Source: Solen grandis (Eukaryota > Mollusca > Bivalvia > Adapedonta > Solenidae). Taken from it: DNA of 64,000 bases. Positions 45,425 through 55,976 of the stretch are shown one piece after another. The notes below the pieces were generated by a model. It was not told where the DNA came from and did no database searches. It saw only the letters and a program-made list of their open reading frames with translations. Where the stretch lies: positions 83,006,669 through 83,070,668 of the forward strand of contig CM037778.1 of the NCBI GenBank assembly GCA_021229015.1, read 5' to 3'. Made by a program: the position numbers and the translations under genes. Every line of letters begins with the position of its first letter. Positions within the stretch are counted from its first letter, which is position 1.

Positions 45425-46954
45425 TGTTACGCCCTATGGGTGCGCCTGCTTTACTCAACGTCAAAATGGCCCGTATGGAACACTGCCGGATCACTGCTGC
45501 CGGTCACCCTAGGTCTAAGATGGCCGTCTCTTGCTTTACCCCCGACAGGTCTCCAAGTCTTTAACTATCTGTGTTGTGTGGACTCCAACTTTAATAACTG
45601 AGTGGCTTTAAATTAGTAACTAGATCTAACAGGCCGTGTATTCTCACAGGGACTTAATAGTAAATAAAGACTTTTCAATGTTTACAAATTTAATAAATGA
45701 AAGTAAGTAACTTAAATATAATATATCTAGATCTATATCACATCAGATATCACGACTCGAGTTTCACTCACAATCACAACCAAATGGCTGTATCACTCAA
45801 ATGTAAATCTAAATTTACGTGTGCGATAACATAAACCGTTTCGATCAACCAGTAAGAACGTCGGGAAAATTGCGAGGTAGACTTCTAGATCTATTGTTAC
45901 CCGTTAAAATACTATAAATTTATAACAAAACGTACGGTGGGCTACAAGCTGACAATAAAGTTTTAAACATCAACGTATAGTTTACCAAGTATGCTTTACA
46001 ACTGTATCGTTATCTAGAATAAGTATTTCTATTAAAAAAATAATCATAGAAATATAGGCTCAGGGCGCGACTGTGAAATAAACAGGATATAAATAACTAT
46101 AAAAACCAATTTGGGAAAATGCACCACTTCAATGAGAAAAAAAAAAACAGTCAAAATGCAGCCTAGCGTGGAATTCAGAAGCGTTGGAGTCCCCGAACTA
46201 CCCGTGGACTCGGTATTTATACTAAACAGGGGTACACAGCCCACAAATGTGAGGTTCACACCCCACACTGTGATCTGTAGACACACAGCTCACTGCGTGA
46301 ACTGTGGGCTTAAAGCTCACAGAAATGGAAGCCTGTATAATACATGGCATTAATAACTCTTAACTTAATGTATATATAAAATAAATTATAAGAAAACTAA
46401 CAATAACCTCGAAACTACGCTTCCTTGAATTTGACAGTTGATTCATGTTCTAATTCTGTATATATTCTTTAAGAAAATCAAATATACCCGCCGATGCAGT
46501 TGCTAGGTAACTGCACACATAAAAATCAAAATGGCGGACGACGCTCACAACGTGAACAAGGCTAAATAACATAAGAAAAATACGATCCTTCTACCAAGTG
46601 ATCGAATACAATAAGTGTGTCAGACTAAATTCAAACATGGAATAAACAATTCTGACAAGGAAATACTGACTAGATTTACATTAAATGCGGCTTAAAATGG
46701 ATAAAGTACAGCCGCGAAAACCCATGACATCAACAGGATTTTACCGTGGAAAACATAGGGGGATCAATTCTAAAGTGAATGATTTTGAGAAAAACTGGCA
46801 TATTATTTTGAGTAAAGTTGTCTACCTGTAAATTTAACAAGGAGAACAACTAGCTGAATGTAGTGTCGCCAGTAATAAGCACCTAAAATGATTTAATACA
46901 TGTATACAAAGAATGACAGAAGAACAAATAAGGTAATCCCTGTAGGGCATTACA
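45425..46954 (-). repeat. 5' LTR of copy C
   Basis: About 1530 bp. It matches the left LTR of A at the sites that distinguish A's two LTRs. About 40 bp of the usual sequence after aggatat (46084-46090) is replaced by an unrelated phrase, aaataactataaaaaccaat. The right edge cattaca is followed by GTAT (46955-46958), equal to the bases left of copy A. Confidence 0.92.
46214..46221 (-). promoter_or_regulatory. TATA-like box in 5' LTR of copy C
   Basis: TATAAATA on the minus strand at the position equivalent to 28804-28811. In noisy copy B the same site reads differently (tatattta). Confidence 0.4.
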
Positions 46955-48090
46955 GTATAGCCTCAAGAGGTTGGTGAATAAGAGCTCCGTAGGGCATTCC
47001 TTGTTAAAGAGCGATATTTCCTGATTTCTTTTCATCTGCAATACAATGTAAAATCATAGATTGCTTTATATCTGTGCAAACGAAATGATTGGGAGTTGAC
47101 GTGGCTAGTTCTTATGGGATCACTAGAAGTTTTTACGTAACGGCTTGCGGTAAATCTGAGGCTCGTCATACACATGTAATTAGCTGAAACTTCCTATATA
47201 TATGACATATATACAATCACAGCGACTGTACTTTTGTTTTCTTTACAACGTAATATATACTTAAAACAAGAAGTATTTTTAAGCCATTTTCTAGAAGTTA
47301 AAGCCTCAATTTCTTGACAGCTTTTCAAGATAAGTGGATGCTAAATGCCTTTCTAACCGTACTCAGTTTTTATCTTCTTAAATGATGACTTCGTATAAGA
47401 AAGTTATTTTCAAAATGAGGATTTATTGAATCTTACTTTTGTAAGGCTTTCACATCTACAAATGGCAAATGGTTTCAGACTGATGCGAGAGGCTAAATTC
47501 ATTAAATATTGTTTAATACGAGTCCTGCAGTGCTCTACAATCTTCTGAATACAAATAAAGCAGGAAACTGAATCTGGTTCTACAATGTGTTTAATAGTAT
47601 AAGCTTCTATTTCTAGAAGGTTTGCGGTTTGTAGGACATGTACGTACCATGTAATTTACCGTAGCCATTGAACCGGATACTACACATGCTTGTTACTGTT
47701 TCTCTTTGGTTAAACACAATGGTTCATTTGTAGTGTTGTCTTAAGAAAGCTACCTATACTGGCACAGAGTTAAACTTATGTATTTATAACACTCTTGCCA
47801 AGTTTGTGTAAAAATCAAACATGACCATACAATACACACATTATGTTAAAAAAACAATTATATACATGCATGTGTATCATTTGTGTGACATCCATATTAA
47901 CCTTCAGCGTAAGAAAATATACAACACTGAGCAGTTTGGACAAGTTAAGCGCAGTTGTTCCTTTTTGCCAGCCAGTTCAAGGCGTTTTAGAGTTTTACCA
48001 CATCATTTAACACAGCTCGTTCACAGATAATCGGTAGATTGAAAAAGAAAATCCCCACGTGAATGTTAGTGAGGTCTTTGTTTCCGGGGA
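46955..48090. repeat. Host flank present twice (also at 37708-38862)
   Basis: Clean version of the sequence duplicated in copy B. It has no gene. It contains a fragment of the old interspersed repeat (about 47275-47455, matching 14160-14330 and 17030-17130). Confidence 0.85.
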
Positions 48091-48920
48091 AATAAACTCG
48101 GCAAGTGTAGATCACATTGCACGTGAAAACCATTTTTTCGTATTCACCAGTACCAGGTGGCGAATTCGTAAGTTCAGCCCGTGAATGCGCGGGGAGTGAA
48201 CTGTGATTAGTCAAGTGACGGCAAATAAAAAAAGAAAATTTAAATATAGGTTTTATAATTCCAAATATTATTTCAATGCAGTTCGTGACGCTATTGTTTG
48301 CGATGCGAAACTACCTTTTTTCTACAACCATGGTTGGTTGCATTTGATGACCATTCGTCTGAAGATGGGTATTGACAGGCGTGATACAGACAATACTTTC
48401 AAGTCACTTGATATTGTTTAATTAACACTAGATACCCGCGACCTCAGTCGCACCTTTCACCTCTAAGTGTGGCTTTGACTCTGGAGCTAGAGGCCCAACA
48501 CTTAAGTACGATATATTATCTCATTGAGGCAAATCCTACTACCAATTCATTTGAGAATCCTTTGAATCAATGTTAAATTACAGCCCAGACAAACAAATCC
48601 AGCGCCATGACCTTCACTTCTAAGTATATCTTTAAAGGACTATGCCATTGTACCTATAGACTTAACTCTTGTGCGCGACACTCCGTAAAGTTATTTAGAA
48701 AATGCGAGCCATGTGTAAGTTACTTCTCGGACATGCAGATTTCGGACGACCTGACGCAATAACGTGCCTACGCCAACACAACATGAGGCAACTTTGACGA
48801 TCTCCCGCAAGCGGGATCAACGAAACTTAAGCAAATGTCTCCAATACTCCAAGATTCAGCAAACATTAATATTTACATTAAACTACATACAATGTATTAT
48901 TTGATCGAATCAAACGAAAT
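48091..48920. other. Intron sequence, no gene seen
   Basis: Unique sequence of moderate GC content. A 72-codon plus-strand ORF at 48203-48421 shows no domain I recognise and has no counterpart in the repeated gene, so it is not called. Confidence 0.5.
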
Positions 48921-49178
48921 AGGGGCCGCCGTGGCCGAGCGGTTACAGTCGTGGACTACAAATCTCTCAGCCCCTCACCGCTGTGGGTTCGAATCCTGGT
49001 AGGGACTTCGGATTTTTCATGTGAGGAAGCATTCCAGCTGGCTTGCGTTAGGTCGGTGGTTCTACCCGGGTACCTCTCTGTACTCGGGGTCTTCCTCCAC
49101 CTGTAATTAGCTGGACGTCGCTATATGATTGAAATACTATCGCAGCGACGGTAAACCCCAATACAACAACAACAACAA
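48921..49178 (+). mobile_element. tRNA-derived SINE, copy 3, with intact target duplication
   Basis: Head ggggccgccgtggccgagcg with A box (48931-48946) and B box GGGTTCGAATCC (48985-48996). The conserved body follows and the tail is a CAA repeat. CAAACGAAAT is duplicated exactly on both sides (48911-48920 and 49179-49188). The insertion is young. Its right edge lies 27 bp from the donor of the P-loop exon at 49216-49398, inside the intron, opposite to the gene. Confidence 0.92.
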
Positions 49179-49215
49179 CAAACGAAATAATGAAAAGATA
49201 TTTCAAGGTGTTTAC

Positions 49216-49398
49216 CTTTTTTGTCAGGCTTTTGTATGTATTTCCAGAACTAGCAACTTCGAATTTCGTTCCTCTGAATACTGAATTTACTGTGTTGATG
49301 AAACTGGATTTCCCGGCCCCAACAGATCCAATAAGTAGAATATTCACGCATGGATTTTCAAATTTGTCAAGTGATTTCTCTAATGATTCGATACACTC
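49216..49398 (-). CDS. IFI44-like module II, P-loop exon
   Basis: A 61-codon exon, phase 0/0, after a ctgttgaag acceptor. It encodes ECIESLEKSLDKF, then VNILLIGSVGAGKSSFINTV, NSVFRGTKFEVASSG and KSLTKK at the donor gtaaac. GSVGAGKS is the Walker A / G1 loop. It follows the linker exon at 50779-50994 directly, with matching phase. The next exon in the series (G3) that I can find is at 10188-10337. Confidence 0.9.
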
Positions 49399-49443
49399 CT
49401 TCAACAGAAAAAAACATTTGATATTGTTTTGCATAAAAAACAT

Positions 49444-50778
49444 AAACTTAACAATGTGTAAGTAATTGAAAAAAACAATACATTTGAACGTGCATTCCTT
49501 TGAAGCATAGGGAAATTATTCAAATGCATTTGGAAGTGTACAAAATACTTTTTTTTATAGATTTTAGGAATATATCTGATCATTTTTCAAAATATCATTA
49601 TTGTTTTAGTGTTAATGGTAGAGGAAGGTTGAAACGAAATTATGTTTATTTTTCACATGATGAAGGGGGTAATGAAGTGATCATTTGTGCTTTATTATAA
49701 TATTGGTCACTGAATAAAAAATATTAACAATAAAGGCCGAATTTGTTTGCATTTTTGTGAATGATTACTAAAAGAATATTCATGTCGAATTTTACTTTCT
49801 GTCCTGTGTTTTCTATGGCGTATTTCTACAAACGACGAGGGGTGCAGTATGATCACAATAGATCACATTTAGCAAATGAGGTATGCGAAACCGCTTAAAG
49901 TGAGTAACAATGAAAATGCTACACAAGACACGTTATCAATTATTACTCTTTATATTTTGCATTATATCTAGATTATCTATATGCAAGGTTTTATAACAGT
50001 TATGTACATTCACATGCTAATTGTGTTTAACATGATCACTCAGGAATTGAATTATTAAACTGGTCTTTAAAATAGTTTGGACAAAATATTTAATTCATAA
50101 AACAAGGGGCTGGCTATAATTCATTTAAAATTAAGTCAGTCCTCTTTAAATGTACCAGTAACCATCATTATATACTGTAGTAAAGTTATCAAAAATGTAC
50201 ATGATATTAGTCACTATTCAATACAATAAGGGAAATGAGCATTCTCAAATACATTTTGTAATGATTAAATTCTAAAAGAAAAGTATGATAGCTATGCACA
50301 GTGCGAAGAGGATACCCGCCAAAGCGTCCTTTTGTTCTAATCACTTATAACTTTAGTAAATGTATTTCATCCATTTTTTTTCTAAATTTATGTTACAGCA
50401 ACTTTGTAGGTAGGTATGCTACCAAAATAAAAAAGAAATTTTAATTGAAAAAGAGGAATAAAATGAGGAATACAATTATGATTAGCATTGTAAAAAAGAA
50501 TGGTTAAGTAATGTAAAAATGAATGTTATTCGTTATTCAAATATAAATCAATTTTATTTAGTAGTGCGGGGGGATTATTTTCATATAAATAGTCCCAGAG
50601 ACCAAAGAATAATTTTCTTCCAAACGGTTGCAATGACACCATCGGCCAAAAGCAAGTTTGGTAAAAATCGGGATTATTTTTGATTAGTTCCGTGGCGGGT
50701 GACAGTGTAATACCTCGAGTACATTTAACAAAAAATGCTAGAAATGAAGAAACAGTTATAATAAATAAATTCACTTAC
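49444..50778. other. Intron sequence, no gene seen
   Basis: AT-rich intron between the linker exon of module I and the P-loop exon of module II. No repeat or exon recognised. Confidence 0.6.
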
Positions 50779-50994
50779 CTGTATCTCAGACTCAGAATAC
50801 AACTTCCTCCATTGCTTATCTGCTAAGCATCTTGATTGTTGTTGAAACTTTTCTAAAGTATTTTCTGCCATTTTTAAAGCTTCCCTTAAAGTGTGGTACA
50901 CAAGAACGTTCAAACCATTATTCAGCTGTGTCTCCGATTTATAATTTTTCAGCGGAAAAACATGTGTTTCTGCCACGTCAAATAAAGATGCGAC
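50779..50994 (-). CDS. IFI44-like module I, linker exon
   Basis: A 72-codon exon (phase 0/0) between a tgtgacag acceptor and a strong gtaagt donor. It starts VASLFDVAETHVFPLKNYKS, continues with VLVYHTLREALKMAENTLEKF and ends DKQWRKLYSESEIQ. KNY marks the C-terminal part of GTPase I and QWRK the start of GTPase II, whose P-loop exon follows. It has no Met at the place where exon 6411-6620 has one, supporting an internal exon. Confidence 0.87.
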
Positions 50995-51310
50995 CTGTCA
51001 CATGAAGTAAATTATATATATGTAATGAATTTATATATAAAATCAGAAATACTACACGAGCAATGAATAGTGATAAGGAACAATATGAAAACTAATAATG
51101 AATTTGAATTCTCGAACTAATCTGCAAGGTTGCTACACAAGACAGAGTCGGAATATGTTTGAATGTTACTTACATTCATACATCTCAACTATTCATAATG
51201 TTAATTAAAGCACGTGCTTGTAAATTGCTCTAATATGGCCTAGTCTATAGGGAAAATGGTATGTATAAAAATAATAATGAACATACACTTCAATTTTGTT
51301 TAGATCTTAC

Positions 51311-51420
51311 ATTTTTAACACATCCCTCTACAGTCTTATTTTGAAAGATTTCTGGAATGTTGTCATCACTGAACGTATAAACGTCATCTACCTTGGTGAG
51401 TAATATAACCGCATTGATAG
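51311..51420 (-). CDS. IFI44-like module I, G4 exon
   Basis: A 110-bp exon (phase 1/0) with a tgttttcag acceptor and a gtaaga donor. It encodes INAVILLTKVDDVYTFSDDN and EGCVKN. TKVD is the G4 motif. Length equals the G4 exons of modules II and III. Confidence 0.88.
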
Positions 51421-52058
51421 CTGAAAACAATTTAAGGAGTTAAAATAGATTTAATGATAATTCGGTTTGTCTACTTAATTTGATATAATTAAGAAGTGAA
51501 ACAAACTTTTTCAATTAATGTTCATGACAGAACCCTACAAATTAAATATCAATAAATGACAAGTCAAAAATAAAAGTGTTCTTTGGAACACATGTGTAAC
51601 CTGCTAGAGCATGACGGAAAAAGACGGGCGACGGAAAAGTGATCCCTATATATTACCTCTGCTTACATCAAGCGACACAACAACCAATTTTCCCCCTTAG
51701 CGTTTAGAATGACGTCTACTAGGCAAGACCATACCTTACTTTATTTATCATGAATTGAAACCTCTTTTGCTCAATAATATACCATAAGTATAAATGACCT
51801 TTCATTCTTTTAATAAAGATACTTATTATATTTTGAAAAAAAAATCAAGAATTATGTATTAAAAAGAAACGGAACTTTAATGACTTATTATACACATTAT
51901 ATGAAACTATAGCGCAAATGCACAGCTTTAGAACCAGTACTCCTGAAGTTAAATTGCCAAAACATTGCATGCCAGTTGTAGATATATATTTCCATAGTTC
52001 GGCTTTGGGTGGATTATTATCGAAATTTGATTATGGATAAATAATTAAACATGAAGGT

Positions 52059-52082
52059 ATATATATATATATATATATATAT
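52059..52082. repeat. (TA)n microsatellite
   Basis: About 12 TA dinucleotides in the intron between exons 51311-51420 and 52255-52426. Confidence 0.95.
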
Positions 52083-52254
52083 ACGCGTAAATGTTTTGTT
52101 TTTTTTTCACTTAAGGACAAACACCTTTGGACGTCAGTGCCACGGTACAATAATCCAAAAGAACATACACATGAGCACGCTGACAAATGGATGTACAAGG
52201 GTCAATCAATATACCAACAAATAGTGCAGTATGACACACAAACAACACACTCAC

Positions 52255-52426
52255 CTAATTCCTTCATGACCTTTTGAAATGTCTTGATATTATCAACAAC
52301 TTTCTGTGCCAGTACACTAACAGAGTTTGCATCAATGACAAGGATGACACATGCAATTCGATCGTCATCTGTTGGTCTCAAGTTAAATCCCGAAAGCCCA
52401 GGACTGACCTTTGCACTCGGATTAAA
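52255..52426 (-). CDS. IFI44-like module I, VID exon
   Basis: A 172-bp exon (phase 0/1) with a tattttag acceptor and a gtgagt donor. It encodes FNPSAKVSPGLSGFNLRPTD, DRIACVILVIDANSVSVLAQ and KTFQKVMKEL. The shared D-R-I..VxLVID pattern and the phase match the corresponding exons of modules II and III. The P-loop and G3 exons of this module would lie further right; none is found before the N gap at 53527. Confidence 0.87.
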
Positions 52427-53526
52427 CTAAAATATAATAGATGTCTCTGTCGATGTTGGCTTGCTTGTTTTATTCTTCGGGGTACATGCGTACACGCATA
52501 ATTATTAATGTTGTAAGAATCCGGGATTTTGTTAAAAGAAAGCCATCACAAATACAAATAAGAAATCATGTAAAAGTTAATTGTGATGTTTATTTTAATA
52601 TGCATTGTTTTCATCTTCACATATGATCAGTTATGTTTGTGATAAAAGTCCTCGAAAAGGAAAAAAATCTAAAAATAACAACGCATTTGTCTATGTTAGT
52701 TGTTATAATTCACATCAATCTTATATATACACTTACGAAATGTTATAAGTGCATATATTAATTTTGTATATTTTTTATTCTAACGAAGTTTTACACGAAT
52801 TTTTGTACTGGTTATTTGCTACTTTTCGTGTTTTATCCCGTGGTTAAATTTTCGTCTGTTTTAAACGGTTTACTGAGCTGTGCAAGAATGAAATATCAAC
52901 ATGGAAGGAGAAAATCGTGAATAAGTAAATTATAAGCCGGGTATGCAGTAAGAGTCCACGGAACCACTTCACGTGCATACACCTCATCACCTTTGCACGA
53001 ATCCATCTCCGATTTTCAGGAAATAGGCCGCGACTAATTCTACATCCGGTTTAGTGACTAATTTTAATAACCTAAATTAAACCCTTCTCATTATGTTTTT
53101 GTACTGAATTATATTGAAATTTATGAGGAATAGATTTTTTTTTAATTTCAGCAAACTAATTATTTCGGCTGACATCCAATCATTTCAAAAATTTTTTAAA
53201 AACTAATATTTGAAAAATTTATTTTTTTTTTGTTTATTAGTACGATATTTCCTTAACTACTAAACATTAGAGTAAAAAAAAAATCTGTATTACAATTTTT
53301 AGAAAATCGTATTTAAATTAACTCACAATATTTTGTAGGTCAAACCGGAAGTTGATTTCTTATTTTTTTTTTCATTTGATAGCCCAAATTAAAATACCTG
53401 TCATTTGTTTTTCATTGCTTAAAATAAAGACAATATGTGAAGAAATTTAAACAAGTATGAGTTTTGGCTTGTTTCTAAATGAATTTCCCGAAATTCAACC
53501 CCTTTTCGGTAATTACGGTACATTTT
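52427..53526. other. Intron or upstream sequence, no gene seen
   Basis: AT-rich sequence between the first visible exon and the gap. The start of the gene is not here. Confidence 0.5.
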
Positions 53527-53626
53527 NNNNNNNNNNNNNNNNNNNNNNNNNNNNNNNNNNNNNNNNNNNNNNNNNNNNNNNNNNNNNNNNNNNNNNNNNN
53601 NNNNNNNNNNNNNNNNNNNNNNNNNN
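53527..53626. other. Assembly gap (100 N)
   Basis: Exactly 100 N bases. The right side opens inside a Helitron-like repeat, a common place for contigs to break. Confidence 0.99.
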
Positions 53627-53766
53627 AAAAAAAACTGTGCAAATAAGAGTAGGTCTTCAAAAACCTTTTCGTTCTGTTTCATATTGAAAATTGTGGCCGA
53701 GTTGAAATAAAGTGTTCATGTTGATTAGGTTAAAAGCGAAAACCGAGATACCGCTTGCGGTTCTAG
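53627..53766 (+). mobile_element. Helitron-like element, 3' end only
   Basis: Ends gcgaaaaccgagata, the hairpin ACCGCttGCGGT (53750-53761) and TCTAG, followed by T. A hairpin about 5 bases before CTRR and then T is the 3' mark of Helitrons. The 5' part is lost in the gap. Confidence 0.5.
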
Positions 53767-53779
53767 TTATTATTATTTT

Positions 53780-55906
53780 TCTAACCCTTTTTTGTGAACG
53801 GCATATCACCATGATAGAAAAAAGCCACAATTATGAAATTTTTACCAGTTCCTTATATTTATCTGAACTTGATCCTAACGTTGAGAAAATTTTCATTTTT
53901 GTCTTTTTTTTGCCGCTAGGGGTCGCTTTGAAAAAAATCAACAAATGCTAATAACTCTGTTATTTGAGGTCCGATTCAGATGTGTTTTTTGCATTGTGTT
54001 CCTTGTCAAAAGCCTAATCAAATATGATAGGTTTCAAAAATCTGCGTATATAAAACTTTTTGACTATGGAAGGTTGAAAGTTCGAACCTCGCAAAAAACA
54101 GTGAAAATGAGGGTAGGTCTACAAAAAAAGTGCCCATTTTTATTGGAATTGAGATAAAAGAATTTTGTTTGTTGCATATGATTTGCAAGACATATACGCA
54201 CAAAATATATGGGGTGGCGAATTAGGGAAATGCGTGGTTTGTCCTCTAGAAACGGTCAAACTTCACTAAATTTTAGGAAAAATTAAAATTTCAAAAACAT
54301 GTTTTTGTCGCTCCTGACTTTATTTTCTGTTCATTCTTCATGAAATTTTCACACGATATGTATTGTTATGTTAGAAAGGGCCTCACAATTCAAAAATATA
54401 AAAACAATTGAAAAGGTCAAGGTCATATTACGATTATTGTGTTTTTATTCGGCCACAAATAGCTCCAAAACTAAAAATATTTCATTGAGAGTATATGAAC
54501 AAAAGTTTTAGTTCTTAAAGAGCTCTTTCCAGTGATGTTTAGTTTTTGAAGATCGGACTTGATTTGGTCATTATACGGCAGTCCAAAGTTTGATCCTTTT
54601 TTGGAATAATTGTAAAACATGTTTTATGCTTAAAATTCTAATACATAAGAATAAAAAGTTTGACGTGTGGGACTAGTATACTTGATTGAACTATTTGCTG
54701 CTTTGCTAGGTACCTAACAGTAAAATTTTAATCAATTTTCTTTCTCATTTTGCCGCTAGGGGGCGCTTTTCTTGAAATCATTCTTTTGCTTATAACTCAA
54801 AAAGTTGAAGTCCGATTCGAATGCGGTTTTTTGCATTCTGTTCCCTGTTGATAGCCTAATAACATATGATAGGATTCGAGGGTCCGTGTGGCTGAAAGCT
54901 TTGAGCTACGGAAGGTTGAATGTTCGAACTTCGCAAAAAACAAAAACAAAAAAACTGTGCAAATGAGGGTAGGTCTACGAAAAACCTATCCGTTTTTGTT
55001 AGAGATCAGATAGAAGAATTCCGTCTGCGGCATACCATTTGAAAGACGTATACACACAAAATATATGGGGTGGCGAATTTAAGAAATGCGTGGTTTGTCC
55101 ACTAGAAACGGTCAAACTTCACTTAAATTTAGGAAAAATTAAAATTCCAAAAACATTTTTTTTCTCGCTCCTGACTTAATTTTTTGTTTATTTGTCATGA
55201 AATTTTCACACGTTATGTTTTGTTAAGTTTGAAAGGGCCTCACAAAAGTTAAAAAGTTAAAAAAACATTGAAGAGGTCAATGTCATATTACGATAATTGT
55301 GTTTTTATTCGGCCACAAAGTTCTCCAAATCTAAAAATATTTCATTGAGAGTATATAAACAAAGGTTTTAGTTCTTGAGGAGCTCTTTCCAGTGATGTTT
55401 AATTTTTGAAGATCGGACTTGATTTGTTCATTTCATGGCAGTCCAAAGTTTGATCCTTTTTTTTGGAATAATTGTTAATCAGTTTTTATGCTTCAAGTTG
55501 TGATATATAAGAAAAAGAATGTTCGAAAAATATACTTGTTTGAACTATTTGCTGTTTTTGCAATTTTGTTTCTAATTTTGTCGCTAGAGGGCGTTTTGCT
55601 TAAAATCACTCTTTTGCTTATAACTCAAAACGTTAATGTCTGATTGAAATGCGGTTTTCAGCATTTTGTTCCTTGTTGACAGCACCACAAAATGTGATGG
55701 ATTTCAAGGGACAGGGTATGGGAAAATATTTGCGCTAGAAGAGTTTGAATGTTCTAACATTGCAAAAAAAATAACTGTGCAAATGAGAGCAGGTCTTCAA
55801 AAACCTTTTCGTTCTGTTTCATATTGAAAATTGTGGCTGAGTTGAAATAAAGTGTTCAAGTTGATTAGGTTAAAAGCGAAAACCGAGATACCGCTTGCGG
55901 TTCTAG
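53780..55906 (+). mobile_element. Helitron-like element of ~840-bp tandem units
   Basis: Starts TCTAACCC after a TTA-rich spacer and ends with the same hairpin (55890-55901) plus TCTAG. It contains two full units of about 830-840 bp and part of a third, recognised by tgccgctaggggg, gttcgaac, ggtaggtct, cgctcctgac, aaggtcaaggtcatatta and ccaaagtttgatcc. No coding capacity: ORFs inside are repeat shadows. Confidence 0.6.
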
Positions 55907-55907
55907 T

Positions 55908-55939
55908 TAGGTTTTCGCACCTCGCAGTGCGAAAACCTA
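55908..55939. repeat. Palindrome TAGGTTTTCGCA...TGCGAAAACCTA
   Basis: A 12-bp perfect inverted repeat around a short centre, at the start of the next element. One arm repeats the GCGAAAACC seen just before each 3' hairpin. Further copies are at 59114-59143 and 59167-59198. Confidence 0.85.
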
Positions 55940-55976
55940 TTGTTCTTCTTCTGTTTTATTTTTTTTATTATTATTT

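Larger units (their letters stand above)
38863..46954 (-). mobile_element. Ty3/Gypsy LTR retrotransposon, copy C (3' end missing)
   Basis: The best preserved copy, with 5' LTR, primer site, complete gag, protease with DTGA, reverse transcriptase, RNase H, integrase with a complete DD35E triad, and the first half of the third ORF. It is cut at 38862/38863 inside the third ORF, so the 3' LTR and polypurine tract are absent. The right end is followed by host sequence starting GTAT. The pol frame is interrupted once, around 41815-41890. Confidence 0.92.
3618..52426 (-). other. IFI44-like multi-GTPase gene (span of visible exons)
   Basis: Thirteen minus-strand exons encode at least three successive GTPase modules of the interferon-induced protein 44/44L type. 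P-loops are GSVGAGKS (module II) and GPKAAGKT (module III). G3 motifs are DMRGL and DMQGL. G4 motifs are TKVD, TKID and TKVD. Exon order and phase repeat in each module: P-loop exon 0/0, G3 exon 0/0, VID exon 0/1, 110-bp G4 exon 1/0, linker exon 0/0. Each linker exon carries the KN-Y/S C-terminal motif of one GTPase and the W-R-containing start of the next, then ends at a donor (gtaagt or gtaaat), not at a stop. A single protein of repeated GTPases is therefore favoured over a cluster of separate genes. Family members act in vertebrate antiviral responses; a role here is inference. Neither end of the gene is inside the window. Confidence 0.75.

Noticed and set aside
48931..48996. Possible stand-alone tRNA gene (A and B boxes)
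   Set aside because: No acceptor-stem pairing or mature tRNA length; the boxes head a SINE with a conserved body, CAA tail and target duplication.
49048..49215. C-terminal extension of the P-loop exon by read-through past 49216
   Set aside because: The extension is intron plus SINE sequence; the donor at 49215 and the homologous exon at 6111-6317 support splicing.
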